Source: Hoplostethus atlanticus
Lineage: Eukaryota; Chordata; Actinopteri; Trachichthyiformes; Trachichthyidae
NCBI GenBank assembly: GCA_034670405.1
Contig: JAXDDX010000014.1
Span: 4,073,001-4,137,000 of the forward strand
Direction of reading: 5' to 3'
DNA length: 64,000 nucleotides
In this document: positions 12,636 through 24,252 of the stretch, one piece after another
Position numbering within the stretch: the stretch's first letter is position 1
How the letters are laid out: every line of letters begins with the position of its first letter
Notes under the pieces: model-generated
What the model was told of the DNA's origin: nothing
The model's input: only the letters and a program-made list of their open reading frames with translations
Databases searched by the model: none
Position numbers and translations under genes: made by a program

Positions 12636-12755
12636 CTATTTGCTGTGTGGAGTATCCTGGTTCTGAGCTTTTTGTATATCAACCTCCTTCTCTCTCTCTT
12701 TCTCTCTCACAGTATTTCTTCTCTCTCACATCTCACCTTCTCTTCTATACAGTGG
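12636..12755 (-). other. cilp: Putative non-coding first exon of cilp
   Basis: On the minus strand a strong donor (AAATAG|GTAAGA) ends at 12636, and a TATA box lies about 30 bases upstream of 12755. The two fit a short 5'UTR exon of about 115 bases spliced to the exon carrying the start codon at 11714. No transcript evidence is available; the acceptor upstream of 11714 was not fixed. Confidence 0.4.
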
Positions 12756-12778
12756 TTGAACAGCCTGCTTCATCGTCT

Positions 12779-12786
12779 CTTTTATA
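12779..12786 (-). promoter_or_regulatory. cilp: TATA box, probable cilp promoter
   Basis: The minus strand reads AGTATAAAAGAG, a textbook TATA box (TATAAAAG), about 1.07 kb upstream of the cilp ATG and oriented toward it, with a consensus splice donor about 140 bases downstream. Confidence 0.45.
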
Positions 12787-12849
12787 CTGCTCTGCTTCTA
12801 GCACCCCTCCCTCTTCTCTCAGCAGTGTACTGACTTTAGATTAGACTAT

Positions 12850-15800
12850 ATTCCTCATACTTTATCAACCTTGTGGTACAACCATGACATGAAATGGGTA
12901 TTAGATGGTGCTACATATAGAAGGAGGACAGCCAGGTGGTCAGAGTAACAAATGCTAGTGTTAATAGTTCTACCCCATGTGTCTAAAATCAATACTGCTT
13001 GAGTCAAACTGGACATTTGTCTTCTACTCTGCCTTCGGCTTATACTTTATAGCGCACAGCATTGTGGGCAGAATGTAAATGCTGATCACAGACAGGCGTG
13101 CTACTGACATTGCTATACTCAGTAGTCTTATTGTAATGTTACATATTGTTAGCCATGTTGAAATTGTTCTATTTGGCATTATATTATGACCTCTGCTTTT
13201 AAACCATTAGCAGAAGACTGATTTGTCTTTCTTGATAATACTGCTTAGAGAAGAGACCCACCCACTCTGAAAAATGAAAGAATGCAGCATACATGTGGAT
13301 TTTGAGCATTAGTCCTGAGTCTAACTGGGGTCAATAACATCATGTTCATTTTTATGTGCTCCTGTGTATCTACATTTTGTTATGCCATGTTAATAGACCA
13401 GTGACATTTGTCTGAAGTGCCTTCATCAACAGTGTAGATCAGAGGCCATAATGAGTACAATCACATGGGGGAATGAAACACTCTGATTCACACTAACTAC
13501 AGTACAAACCCATAAAGCCTCATTCAGCCTCACTATCTCAAATGCATATAAGCAGTGCGATTGTGATTTGCCATTGTGGGCGGGGGTTGTTGAGAGAGAC
13601 GGGCTGTGGAAACATGAGACACGTTTGTCAGTCATGTCTCTCAGAAATCCTGGAGAGTTGTCAGTATCTGTTGTTTTTCCCATACAACATTCATTAGCTG
13701 ACCTCATTGTGTAAATTACAAGGCGCACACAGCAGGGGAGAATACAACCGGGACCTGCACCAGGCATCTTTCAAGTCTCAGACCACAGGAAGGGACAAAT
13801 GAGCTAGATCAATGCCACATTACAGTAGCTTTACGATGTGGTGGACTATTGGATACATGTCCCACTGATAGGTGCTTGTAGATACTGCTAACTACAGTGC
13901 ACAATTCTCTGTACAGGCTTGAGAAGCTCCTTCTTGAGTTTTCTCAGACCTTGAGAAAACAGGGTCCAGGGAAAAAGTCCTGTTCCATAAACACAACCTG
14001 ACTTTAATCTTACTTTACCTTGCTTGGTCTGGTGTGAGGTCATTAGTATGGTGCAATCAGGAGGTTTATGAAAGACCACAACAATGCTCCAGGGAACTCT
14101 TTCTAGGTGAATGATACATTCCTGCCTCAATTGTATATCTACTAAAAGGAAAACACAGATGGGTAATTTATTCAGTACAGAAGAAAAGCAGCAGGCGGAA
14201 AAACATCAGGTTATGCTGCTATACTCACGGTGCAGCCTTATCTGGAAAGCATATGTTAAAAAATCTCTTAAATAACATGGTGACATGTGAAGTTGGTATA
14301 GACATCTTAAAACTCCAACATTTAGGATAGTGCTAGTTTCTACCTCAAGTGATTTGGTAGAAACTAGCACCATTGTTTTCAGATTCTTTCACATTTAGCA
14401 GTCTCCAATGCTTTCAACATCACTTCCAGACAGCAGCTTTCTACAAAGATGTATTTTACTGTCATTTACAAGCAATTTAGAGGGGGGGGGGGGGGATTTA
14501 ATGACATTCTGTAGGCCCTCAAAGACACTTTATTTCTTCATAAACAAGGAGAACAGAAGCTGTGGGTAAGGATGGGAGGATGGGAAAGTGAGAGAAGTGT
14601 GAGAATGGACACCACACACAAACACACAAAGTTTGGTCTCTGGGCAACAGGGAAAGGCACAGCCACACAGTCCACAGCTGGATTCCAGACAGGTAAATCA
14701 TGTTGGGCAGTGCCAGTGGAACATAAGACTGTGAATGTGAAAAATGATGTTTTCATTTTCATTAGCTTCCTATTTTGGTCTACTTTTGACTTTACTCACA
14801 TCATTATCCCATTAATCTAGTTTGTGTTATGTCATGCAGAAGGTGTAGGATGTTTGTTCATCATTCTGGTATTCACTCAACCTCTTGCAAAAGTGTTATT
14901 AATTTGTCTGTTTTTTGGTAGCTTGTTGCTTTGGTAACTGCTTAACAGGACACATGACTGGGATTGAACCTTTAACCTCTGTTTATGGGGTTGCCAACCC
15001 TTTTATGTAGAAAAATATCACAAGTTTTTGTAGTGTAGGTGTTTGAAATGAGTGGCTGATGCAGACTACATCATAAGGTTAGTATACAGAAAGGTTTAGA
15101 AATATAAAATAGCACCGTGCACTGAGGATAATCCTTTAGAAAAACACAAATTCCTACAATTTTTGTGGTTGACAGAACAGAATGTTTTATCACATGTAGT
15201 GCATACCTGCCAGTCACATTAATGGGGGAGGCGGGTTGTGCTCTTTCATGATAAATGTGTAGACATGTGCTAGCAGCTCTAAACCATTGTTATACGAGCT
15301 GAGAACAGAAAACAAAAAACTACAACATCCTGACACACCATCAATTACCAGGATGGGGTCGGTCCCAGGAGAGAGACTGTAATGCCAGCAGCAATGGTAG
15401 GTTAGACCAGAACAAACAATACTAAACTACAACCTGACCAGATACAGTTAGACCAAATCAAATCTGATGGAGCCAGAACCCAGACTAGGTAACATTAGAC
15501 CACTAGATGTGATCCAATTACAGGATTAGGGTTGGTAGTTCAGACAAATTCACATTCAGGATAAAGACACATGGGCTTAAAATTGTAGTGCTGTGGAGCC
15601 ACAAATACAAAAGCCATCGCTCAGTGAATTGTGACTGAAAGAGAGAAGGTTTGAGGGTTCAGAATATAACAACCAGGAAACTGGGACTGAGTTTCAAGTT
15701 CTACTCCAGAGCAGACAAGGACAGAGAGGAAACAGAGGTTAGGAACCGGGGGTTGATGTGGATCCTGACTTTAATGACTGTAGCAGTGAAGGTATGCAGA

Positions 15801-16890
15801 GTAGCTTCTGCTACTGTCATTAGGGGCCCTGCATGATACACAGGGAGAGAGACCCTCTACCTCCTCTAGGCTTGTTCAGAAAAAACACCAAGATGCTTAA
15901 AAGTCAATGCATTTGACTCTTGGGGAGGACGTTGTGTTTCAGTGTAAGAATTATGTCACTTATGAAAAGAGACAACCTCTATGTGTGAGTGTGAAGTTTT
16001 GGATCATGGAGAGGGCCCAGGAGGAAAGGAAAGCTTGTGATATTCATGTTTATTTTGATGTTGATAATTCTTCCATATACTATATTTTAGTCCAGTGTGT
16101 ATATATTGTCATGTAATTGTAGTTTTAAGTGTAATGTCAAACCTGTATAATCTCACCGGCTGGATTTGGTGGTTCTGGATCAAGGTTACACTTAACATTG
16201 AATTTGGATGTGACACAAACCTCTTATTTTTGGACTGGGTTGCATTACTCACAGTCAAAGGCCAATAAAACAAAATTAGTTATGTCTGTGTCAATGGGGG
16301 AAATGTTAATGGAGATCAAAGATGTGACACTGTGTGTCTGGGAGAGAAGTGCCTATTTGAAGTATGAGTAGTGATACCACAAAGGAAGTCATGTCTCCGA
16401 CAAGGTGAACAGACTGTTCTGTGACACCCAGACGATGATGATTAAAGAGTTTCAGATTTAAACAACTGTTATGGCTTACCATACATTTAAGGCAATAATA
16501 ATCTGAAGTCGTCATTACTCGGGGCAAGCCTTCTATAGCGTCTTTGAAAAACACACACATAAAAAAAAAAAGTATTACAAAAATGGTGATTGTAAATTTG
16601 GCCATAATCCATCTGTGAAAACTCATAGATGGACTAGACTAAGATGATAGAGGATACAAATACTAAGCAACACAACCTATTCATACATTACACATATAAA
16701 ACAAACATAAATTGTCTTGCCATTTGTGCAAAAAACTTAAACAATATTGCATCTCTAGAATATGTTTAGAGCTTCTCAAACACAGAGCAGTATAGAACCT
16801 GGAGGTGAAGATGACACATGTAACACGTAACATGTCATGGTTTCTGGATTCTGGCCATGATTTGACCTACCTGTTACTAATCACACACAT
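12850..16890. other. Intergenic DNA upstream of cilp, no gene seen
   Basis: No exon with a recognisable protein match, no tRNA and no clear complete transposon. It holds a G14 run (14482-14495), a perfect inverted repeat (14330-14370) and otherwise ordinary AT-rich sequence. Open frames here are short and look random. Confidence 0.6.
14330..14370. repeat. Perfect inverted repeat, 15-bp arms
   Basis: GTGCTAGTTTCTACC at 14330-14344 and its exact complement GGTAGAAACTAGCAC at 14356-14370 flank an 11-base spacer. The arms do not extend. It could form a short hairpin; the stem is too short for a typical microRNA precursor. Confidence 0.85.
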
Positions 16891-17160
16891 GACAAGAGCC
16901 AGGGGTGTAAAAAGTACCCAGAAATTATACTTAAGTTAAAGTATGGGTACTGGTTCAAAATCTTATTCAATTACAAGTCGAAGTATCTAGCTAAAAATAC
17001 ATTTGAGTAAAAGTCAAAAGGTTTCTACTTTTAAATGTACTCAAGTATTAAAAAGTAAAAAGTAAAAAGTGTTCTTTAATTTTAGAATTGTCTATCCATT
17101 GCAATAATAAAAAAGCTTAGGGGACACTTTTTTGCATTAAAATTACTTCACTAAATTCAC

Positions 17161-17662
17161 TAAAGCCAATCGTAACACTGCGGAAACTAATTGTGACATA
17201 ACAAAGGCTAATGGTGACATCACAAAAGCCAAACGTAACACCACAAAAGCCAATTGTGATATCACAAAGGCCAATTGTGACATCACAAAAGCCAATCGTG
17301 ACACCACAAAAGCCAATCGTGACATCACAAAAGCCAATTGTGACGTCACAAAGCCAAATTGTGACATCACAAAAGCCAATCGTGACATCACAAAAGCCAA
17401 TCGTGACATCACAAAAGCCAATTGTGATATCACAAAGGCCAATTGTGACAGGACTAAAGCCAATTGTGCCATCACAAAAGCCAATCGTGACATGACTAAA
17501 GCCAATGGTAACACCACAAAAGCCAATCGTTACATCACAAAAGCCAATCGTAACGCCACAAAAGCCAATTGCCAATTGTGACATCACTAAAGCCAATTTT
17601 GACATTACAAAAGCCAATCGTAACATCACTAAAGACAATTGTGACACCACGAAAGCCAATTC
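17161..17662. repeat. 21-bp minisatellite, about 24 units, inside the hAT element
   Basis: The unit is close to AAAAGCCAATCGTGACATCA plus a final C. Most units are exactly 21 bp with a few single-base differences, and one junction near 17570 has a partial unit. Because 21 is a multiple of three, several frames stay open for 90-185 codons and translate to seven-residue repeats; these are by-products, not genes. Each unit holds GCCAAT (CCAAT box) and TGACATCA; the unit at 17341-17348 has the perfect CRE palindrome TGACGTCA. Confidence 0.95.
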
Positions 17663-17785
17663 AATATCGCACATCCTTCTTTCTTGTCAAAGAGTTGAAA
17701 AGGATTTTTAAATTGGCACTATGGTCACTGTCCACTGGAAGCTTATTAGCATTTTGTATCAATGCTAGTGGAAACAAATGGTTTC

Positions 17786-17823
17786 AGCTAGCCAGTATTT
17801 ACCAAACCAGATACTGGCTAGCT
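17786..17823. repeat. Internal inverted repeat of the hAT element
   Basis: AGCTAGCCAGTAT (17786-17798) and ATACTGGCTAGCT (17811-17823) are perfect complements around a 12-base spacer. Tol2 itself also has internal inverted repeats, though longer ones. Confidence 0.85.
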
Positions 17824-18320
17824 AACCCCATTCGGATGCCAAATGGGGCCATGGGTGCCGATCGTTTCGTCCTCATCACTCGTAACTTTAGTGGCCATCT
17901 TCTGTAGCTTCTCTGACTGTCATATTCTGATAGCAGGTGTCGTCAAAGATGCCCACTTTCTGGTCTTGCACAAGGACCAATAAGCATGGGTATGGGCGGG
18001 TTAATTTTCCATTGATAGGGATCTTATTGGTTTTAAATAAAGTACGGCAGTGGGGTTATTAGTTCAGTCAATGAAAAAAATAATACTAATTTAAAGTTTC
18101 TAAAGTTTGTTGGACCTTTGAGACTTACTTGTACTTGGAAGGTCTGAATTTTAAATGTAAGGAGTAAAAAGTCTTCTTTTTTTTCTCAAAAATGTAATTG
18201 AGTAAAAGTACAAGTATACAAATTGAATAATACTTGAGTAAAGTACAAATCCCCCGAAATAGTACTTAAGTATAGTAACAAAGTACAATTACTCAAGTAC
18301 TTTACACCCCTGACAAGAGC

Positions 18321-21300
18321 AAACCTATTTTCGCTCACAGAACTATAAAGACACTATAACCTGGATGCATGCAGGGGTGGACATGTGTTTTTCGACATGA
18401 GCAGCATTCATGAACACTGACACATTATGGAGAACACGTGTAAAGGCTATGGTGCCGCCTTCATATTTCTGGCCAGCACCAGTCCAGTAAAGCATGAAGA
18501 CGTGCAGAATTAAGGGCTAGATTAGAAACATGTGGGGCAGACAGATGACATGTGCTCCATAGATTCAGCAGAACAAGGTCGTCCATGGATGGCTGGAGAC
18601 CTCCGGAGACCCCACTGCTAAAGGTCTGGAGGAGGGGCTGACTTTTGACTTAGGAGATGAAAAGCAGAAATGCTCTCCTGAAACTAAGACCATGTCCTCA
18701 GGTCTTTCCTATTTACACTACCTAATCTTTATTGATTTGAAAATAATCTCCAGCCTCTAGCCTAATCAGTATGTTCAGTATGTTTTCTGAACTATTGAGC
18801 AGGCTATCTGCCTTCCCATTCCCCCACCACTAACACTACCTCTAATGTTGACCTGCCATTAACCCTCATCTTAGTGCCTTCACGTTTCCTCTTTCATTCA
18901 GGAAGTGGAAAAACGATCTTCTGAACAAGGTTCAGACCCACTTTCTCCCTCACAACTACTGCTCCACAAATAACCCAGTGTCTGAATGTTGTTGTAGTGG
19001 CCTGCTTTGTTCTCTTGTCTATTCTGTGTGTGCTTGTATTAGTTATTGTGTGTGGGGGTTTCATAATTGTTAGTTCTTAACCCGCTCTAAAGTATATTGT
19101 CACAAATAAATGTGAAATGCATGAAGATAACTGCCCTTGCAGATCAAGGACATGCTAGATTTCAAGAGATTTATTTGTGTAGGGTAACATTCATATGGAA
19201 TAACAATAAGAAGAATAGCAGACTTTGATCCCCATCATGTCAAACACTGTAAAGAGAAAATCTCTGTGATATAATCCTTTATTCATGCTCTCTGACCCAA
19301 GATCGATTAAAGACGGGAAGCTTTAGACAGTTGGAAGCTAATGTACACAGAGTAAGCTTTTCCAGACAGTTTCAGCTGTGACTAAACAGACAGAAGGAAC
19401 AGAGGAAGAGGAATTGCACGAGTATTCCCAAATCAGATGACGCATTCACAGGCAGCAGGTTCTTTTTAGATGTAGAAAAGCCAAGCCAGACAAGATAAAG
19501 CTCCTCAAGAAATCTTTGAGAAAAACATGAAAAATCCTGTGCACCTTATGGATTTATGTCCCTCCTTCCCTGCCTGTCTCTCTATTTGACAGTCTGTCAG
19601 TCAAATTTAGCTGCTGTGTCCTGAGATTTATCTATATGCACATTGATTTCTCTAGATATACAACTAGGACAATGTGCCAGAAAGTAAGTATGTTAAGAGA
19701 AATAAATGACATTAAATCACTTTATGAAGATAATAGAGAGAGAAATACACTGTGCTCAAACTGAAAAATGTTACCTTAAAAGTTGCTCCAACCATATTAT
19801 TTTGAAGTTCGTTCATTCATTCATTCATTCATTCATTCATCCATTCATTCTCTTTACCTGTTTGTTTCTTTTCAGGGTTATGGAGTGCTGGAGCCTATTC
19901 CAGCATATATGTAACAACCTGAACAAGGTCACCAGTCCATCACAGTATTGTAAAGTTAAATCCTGCAAATTCACTTCCAGCTTTGTGACAGTTTTTGGAA
20001 ATTATTTTTGATGTGATATAACTTTGTACATACAGGTGAATGTGTCACTCACCTTACACTGAAGTAACTGTAACATAGTAGCTGAGTTTAAGTTATCACC
20101 TGATACATCACTGAGAGAGAATAAATGAATGAAGCCAGGGTTTCAAAGCCCGTCATCTTGGCATGAAAGAACAATTGTCATATTGGACAGGATTTCAACA
20201 TCTCATCAGAGAGCTTAATGGGAAAAACTGTTGCAGGTTGTACCACAGAAAAGAAACGTTTAGTCCACGTTCCAGCCAAGAACAACAGAGGACAGGGTCC
20301 AGTCTAAGCTGTGTGAGTACTCAATGAAGTTGAGCTACAATGTTATCCTGTGAACTTTAACTGAAATTAAATATTATTTGAGTGTACATCATTATTTCAA
20401 ATCAAAACTACCCTACAGATTATTCCTGGAAAAGTCGCTGGCAATGTGATATATACTGCATTATGGCATAGTAGGCTACAGTGCGTGTAGACATGAGTGG
20501 CAGAGTTTGGGAACAACACACTTTACACTTAATGAAAAAACACAGCAATCAGATTACAAATCCTCTTGGTTACTTGTTGGATCACATCCAGACACACGTT
20601 TGAAAAAGGCAATTCAACAAACAAATCATGTCTCAGCAACAAAGTTAAAGACTTGTTGAGATAAAAAAGCTTTTTTTTTCAAGAGAGACCTGGCCAAGAA
20701 AACAACATCAAACATGAAAAATTGCAGACAACAATGTACCACCAAAATCAGATGAAGCGTAAAGACAAAATCAGAATCCAGTACTTTAGATGAGATCGCA
20801 GGCAGTAGTCCAATGGCAGACCTGTAGGAAGAGGGGTTTGGACTTGATGATGATAACACTGAAATTACCAAAGTAAATCAAAGTAAACCAAAGTAAAAAG
20901 CCAAAGTAATCCAAAGGTAACTCAGAGTAATCAGATTACATTATTGGGTGGTTAATGGATGATGTATGGTGGATGATGTAATGGTAATACATTACTTATC
21001 ACAATTAGCCAGTAATCAGTACTCTGGAAAGGATTACATTATAGAAGTATCCTCCCCAGACTAATTGGCAAGATGTTTGTCTTAAAAACAGAAGAAGAGT
21101 GAGGTTACCAGTCTCCCACAACCTCCTTCTGACCCCAGTGGGAAAGAAACGGTGTGCTTACCTCTTGTGCAACATATGACATCACTGTCTAGAACCTCCT
21201 GGATAAGTCTTGCTCTCAGTTCCTTCCCTCATCGAACTCACCACCTTATCGAGGCAGCCACAGTGGAAAACTGGAAAACTGATATTCCCCACTGGACAGT

Positions 21301-22560
21301 GATTATTCACTCTCTCAAAATAAACAAGAACTCAATCTTGGGTTTCCCTCAACACGGGGCACGTTGAGTTTCCCAAAAGCTACACTTCAATAAGAGAAGT
21401 TCTACAATTGGTATTGTGCTAGGCTTTCAACTCTATAAAAAGTCATAACATTTTTTATGATATACAGTAATATCATGTAATTTACTGCTTATAATCACTG
21501 TTTCAAACCTGCTTTGAATTAAAGATTTTGGTAAATTGTAGACTAGTACGTACATGTATGAGAGATTATCTTAATGCTACAAAACACAAGGCTAATCACC
21601 GAAGAATAATGCCACCGAAGAGATAAAATCCATTGTTGTTTCCCCTTTAGACCAACATCTGTTAGCAATCTGAGCAGCAGTCTTGGCTACTAGGCTGGGA
21701 TCATGTCAGTTTCTCCGGTTCAGACAAGAAGCAGTTTAAACATGCCCAGAAAATGTTTGGGAATAAAACACAGATGTATCATCTTTTGTCATAAGTCCAC
21801 ACGGGAAAGGCACATGTTTACTGGATGTCTTGTTATCCAGACAAATGTTTTAATCGAATATAATAATGCCAATTCTATTGCAGTCTGCGTGTATTTGACT
21901 TAACACTATCAGTAGTAGTGTATTGGCACATATGAGAAAGCTATAAAACTCAGATAATAAAAAGCATGACTCTGTTCCAGGTATTCTGTCTAAGGATGCA
22001 TGATGAAGACACACATCTGTAGAGCTGACCTGGCGTCATTCCTGTCTTCTGTTTCTCATCACTGAGGGCACTGGGCCAAATACAGGTCAGCCTTGAACAC
22101 CACGAGCCAGACAAGCAGATGCCCCGAACCTCTACCCTCCATCCCCATGCTCACACCCACCCAGTCACATGATGCTTACATGCAGTCATTCATTCATTCA
22201 TTCATTCAGCTAAATATGTATTGTGTGATTAGCAGCTCTAAGCAGTTCATACAGTGTATAGAAACATGAAAAATTGAATGAACTCACTTTTGATAGTGAC
22301 ATTTCTCAATGTTTATTGTTCCTAAGAATAAATATTATAGTAATTACTAACTACTCATGTTTAGTCAATTGTCAAAGTGTTTGATTGTGTTAGATTGATT
22401 ACACTTACAGTTACAGTATAAAAAAAACAGGAATTTATCTTCATTTGCAAAGTCATCTCCAACTCTGTCCAGGTCTAAAAGCTCAGTCTTCTTTTCCAGC
22501 CCCTTATACTCAGCAAGCAGGAAACACTGAGGCTGGGAAAGCCATCAACACCCCAGAAAG
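18321..22560. other. Intergenic DNA, no gene seen
   Basis: No supported exon. Contains (ATTC)n tracts at 19810-19850 and 22187-22209 and a degenerate AAAGTAA/CAAAGTA tract at about 20875-20940. Nothing else stands out. Confidence 0.6.
19810..19850. repeat. (ATTC)n microsatellite
   Basis: About ten tetranucleotide units with one substitution; a second, shorter tract of the same motif lies at 22187-22209. Confidence 0.9.
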
Positions 22561-22576
22561 CCCCTGCCCCTGCCCC

Positions 22577-22579
<3 letters not shown>

Positions 22580-22643
<64 letters not shown>
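22580..22643. repeat. (CA)n microsatellite
   Basis: Thirty-two uninterrupted CA units, one of the longest dinucleotide runs in the window and likely polymorphic. Confidence 0.97.
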
Positions 22644-22646
<3 letters not shown>

Positions 22647-22962
22647 CTTACCAGTCTTCTTGTCAAACTCACCTACTGCAGCAAAACAACTGTCAGACGC
22701 TATGTTACTGATACTGTACATGACCAGTAATAATGCCATTTTAAATCAACCGGCCTGACACTTGTCATCACTAAGTGCACCTGTGTTCATACAGGCAGTT
22801 CTGGCTATGGTTTCCATAGGAACAGCAATGGAAATCCTCCGCTTCAAGTCAGCTTAAAGTCATAAACATTTAGCTGGAGCATCATGGACAATTGAAACAA
22901 AAGTCTTAGATGACTCATGACTGCTGGCCATATGTTTCATACAGCTGTGCAGTCACCTTCTC

Positions 22963-22963
<1 letters not shown>

Positions 22964-23015
<52 letters not shown>
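22964..23015. repeat. (CT)n microsatellite
   Basis: About 25 uninterrupted CT units. Confidence 0.97.
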
Positions 23016-23020
<5 letters not shown>

Positions 23021-23142
23021 CCAGTCACTGATAATCACTGTAGCTTGTTCTTCAGCTGATGAGTGCAGTACCATCCTTCCACCATTTAGCTCGTACTAAA
23101 GCTCAAAATCTACAGTTCTGTAAGTTAGTTATAAGGCTGTAT

Positions 23143-23143
<1 letters not shown>

Positions 23144-23180
<37 letters not shown>
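23144..23180. repeat. (GATA)n microsatellite
   Basis: About nine uninterrupted GATA units. Confidence 0.97.
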
Positions 23181-23181
<1 letters not shown>

Positions 23182-24220
23182 TATGAGATAGAATTTCTCA
23201 AAGCTTTTTGTCTGAAATATCAATTTAATGCACAATTTAAAGTTATTTTTTCATCAAATCAGCAAAACAGCGCTGCTCTCTAGTGGTAGCCTGGTTTTCA
23301 TCTCCAGATTCATTACTGAAATGACTGGTAACATGTTGATCAGGGCTGTTTTGTCTTTGTCTTTGTTATTTTCGTTGTAACCATTCTGTACTTGATGATT
23401 AGTCTTCAGTGGTTGTGGTTAGATGTGAATGGACAAAGAGATCATATTAGTGTTGACCAGTGTTAGCCAGAGAGAGAAACAACTGGCAGTCATACAGTAA
23501 GAACAGTGGAGGTACTTCATTACTTTATTCCTAACAAACTACATCAGCTAATTTCATAAAATTCAATTCATTCATCATAAAATTAGTCAGTATTCTGTAA
23601 CAGAATCTAACGCGTTTTTAAAGTAAAATTCCAGCACAAATAATTCTATGTTTTCCCAGTAGGTGTCACTGTTAGGCTGTGAATTTCCAGTACACCCACT
23701 ATATGACTAATGGGAGTTGAAATGAGATCCATCAGTCAAGCAATAAACCATTTTCACTCCCAGCAGAGCTCAAATATGGAGCTCTTGGTGAAAACAAGTA
23801 CACAGCCACATTGCCAGCCAACTGTTCTCTTAGAACGACTAGATTCACAGTAAATCATGATGGCTTGTAAAGGTTAGAACGGTCCACTTGAAAGGTCAAG
23901 ACTGGCATAACTTATGAGTGCAAATGTTTTTAGGAGAAGAAATGTCTTGGTGTCTTTAAAAATTCAGTGAAATGGTTTTACTCAGCCAGAATAAGCTTAT
24001 GGAATCAATCATTCCACTGGCTGCGATAATCAGTCTTTGACCAGCACTGGGAAATAAGTAATGATTGGGAACGGCCACTTCCATGTGTACATATATGAAG
24101 ACTATTTATCCACCTGTGCGTACAAGCAAGCACAAACACGTGCACGTGTGCATGTATCCTACTTATATGTTTCTGTGAGTGTATGTATATGTATATACGA
24201 ATGTGTGTATGGCAACATGT

Positions 24221-24252
<32 letters not shown>

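Larger units (their letters stand above)
16900..18312. mobile_element. Non-autonomous Tol2-like hAT DNA transposon
   Basis: The ends are inverted: CAGGGGTGTAAAAAGTACC on the left and GTACTTTACACCCCTG on the right, closely like the ends of medaka Tol2 (CAGAGGTGTAAA). Subterminal regions on both sides are packed with AAGTA/TACTT words (AAAGTAAAAAGT on the left, ACTTGAGTAAAGTAC on the right), as in Tol2. A perfect 8-bp target duplication, ACAAGAGC, lies at 16892-16899 and 18313-18320, the length expected for hAT. The 1413-bp element has no transposase open frame, so it would need one in trans. Its middle is occupied by a 21-bp minisatellite (17161-17662) and a perfect inverted repeat (17786-17823). 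Confidence 0.9.

Noticed and set aside
14330-14370. microRNA precursor
   Set aside because: Stem of only 15 bp with an 11-base loop and no pairing beyond; too short for a Drosha/Dicer substrate.
17161-17662. CRISPR-like array
   Set aside because: Units are contiguous, without unique spacers, inside a eukaryotic transposon; it is a minisatellite.
17117-17711. Several long open frames (up to 185 codons) on both strands encoding heptapeptide repeats
   Set aside because: They are a by-product of a 21-bp tandem unit that lacks stops in several frames; no start context, splice sites or protein family supports them.
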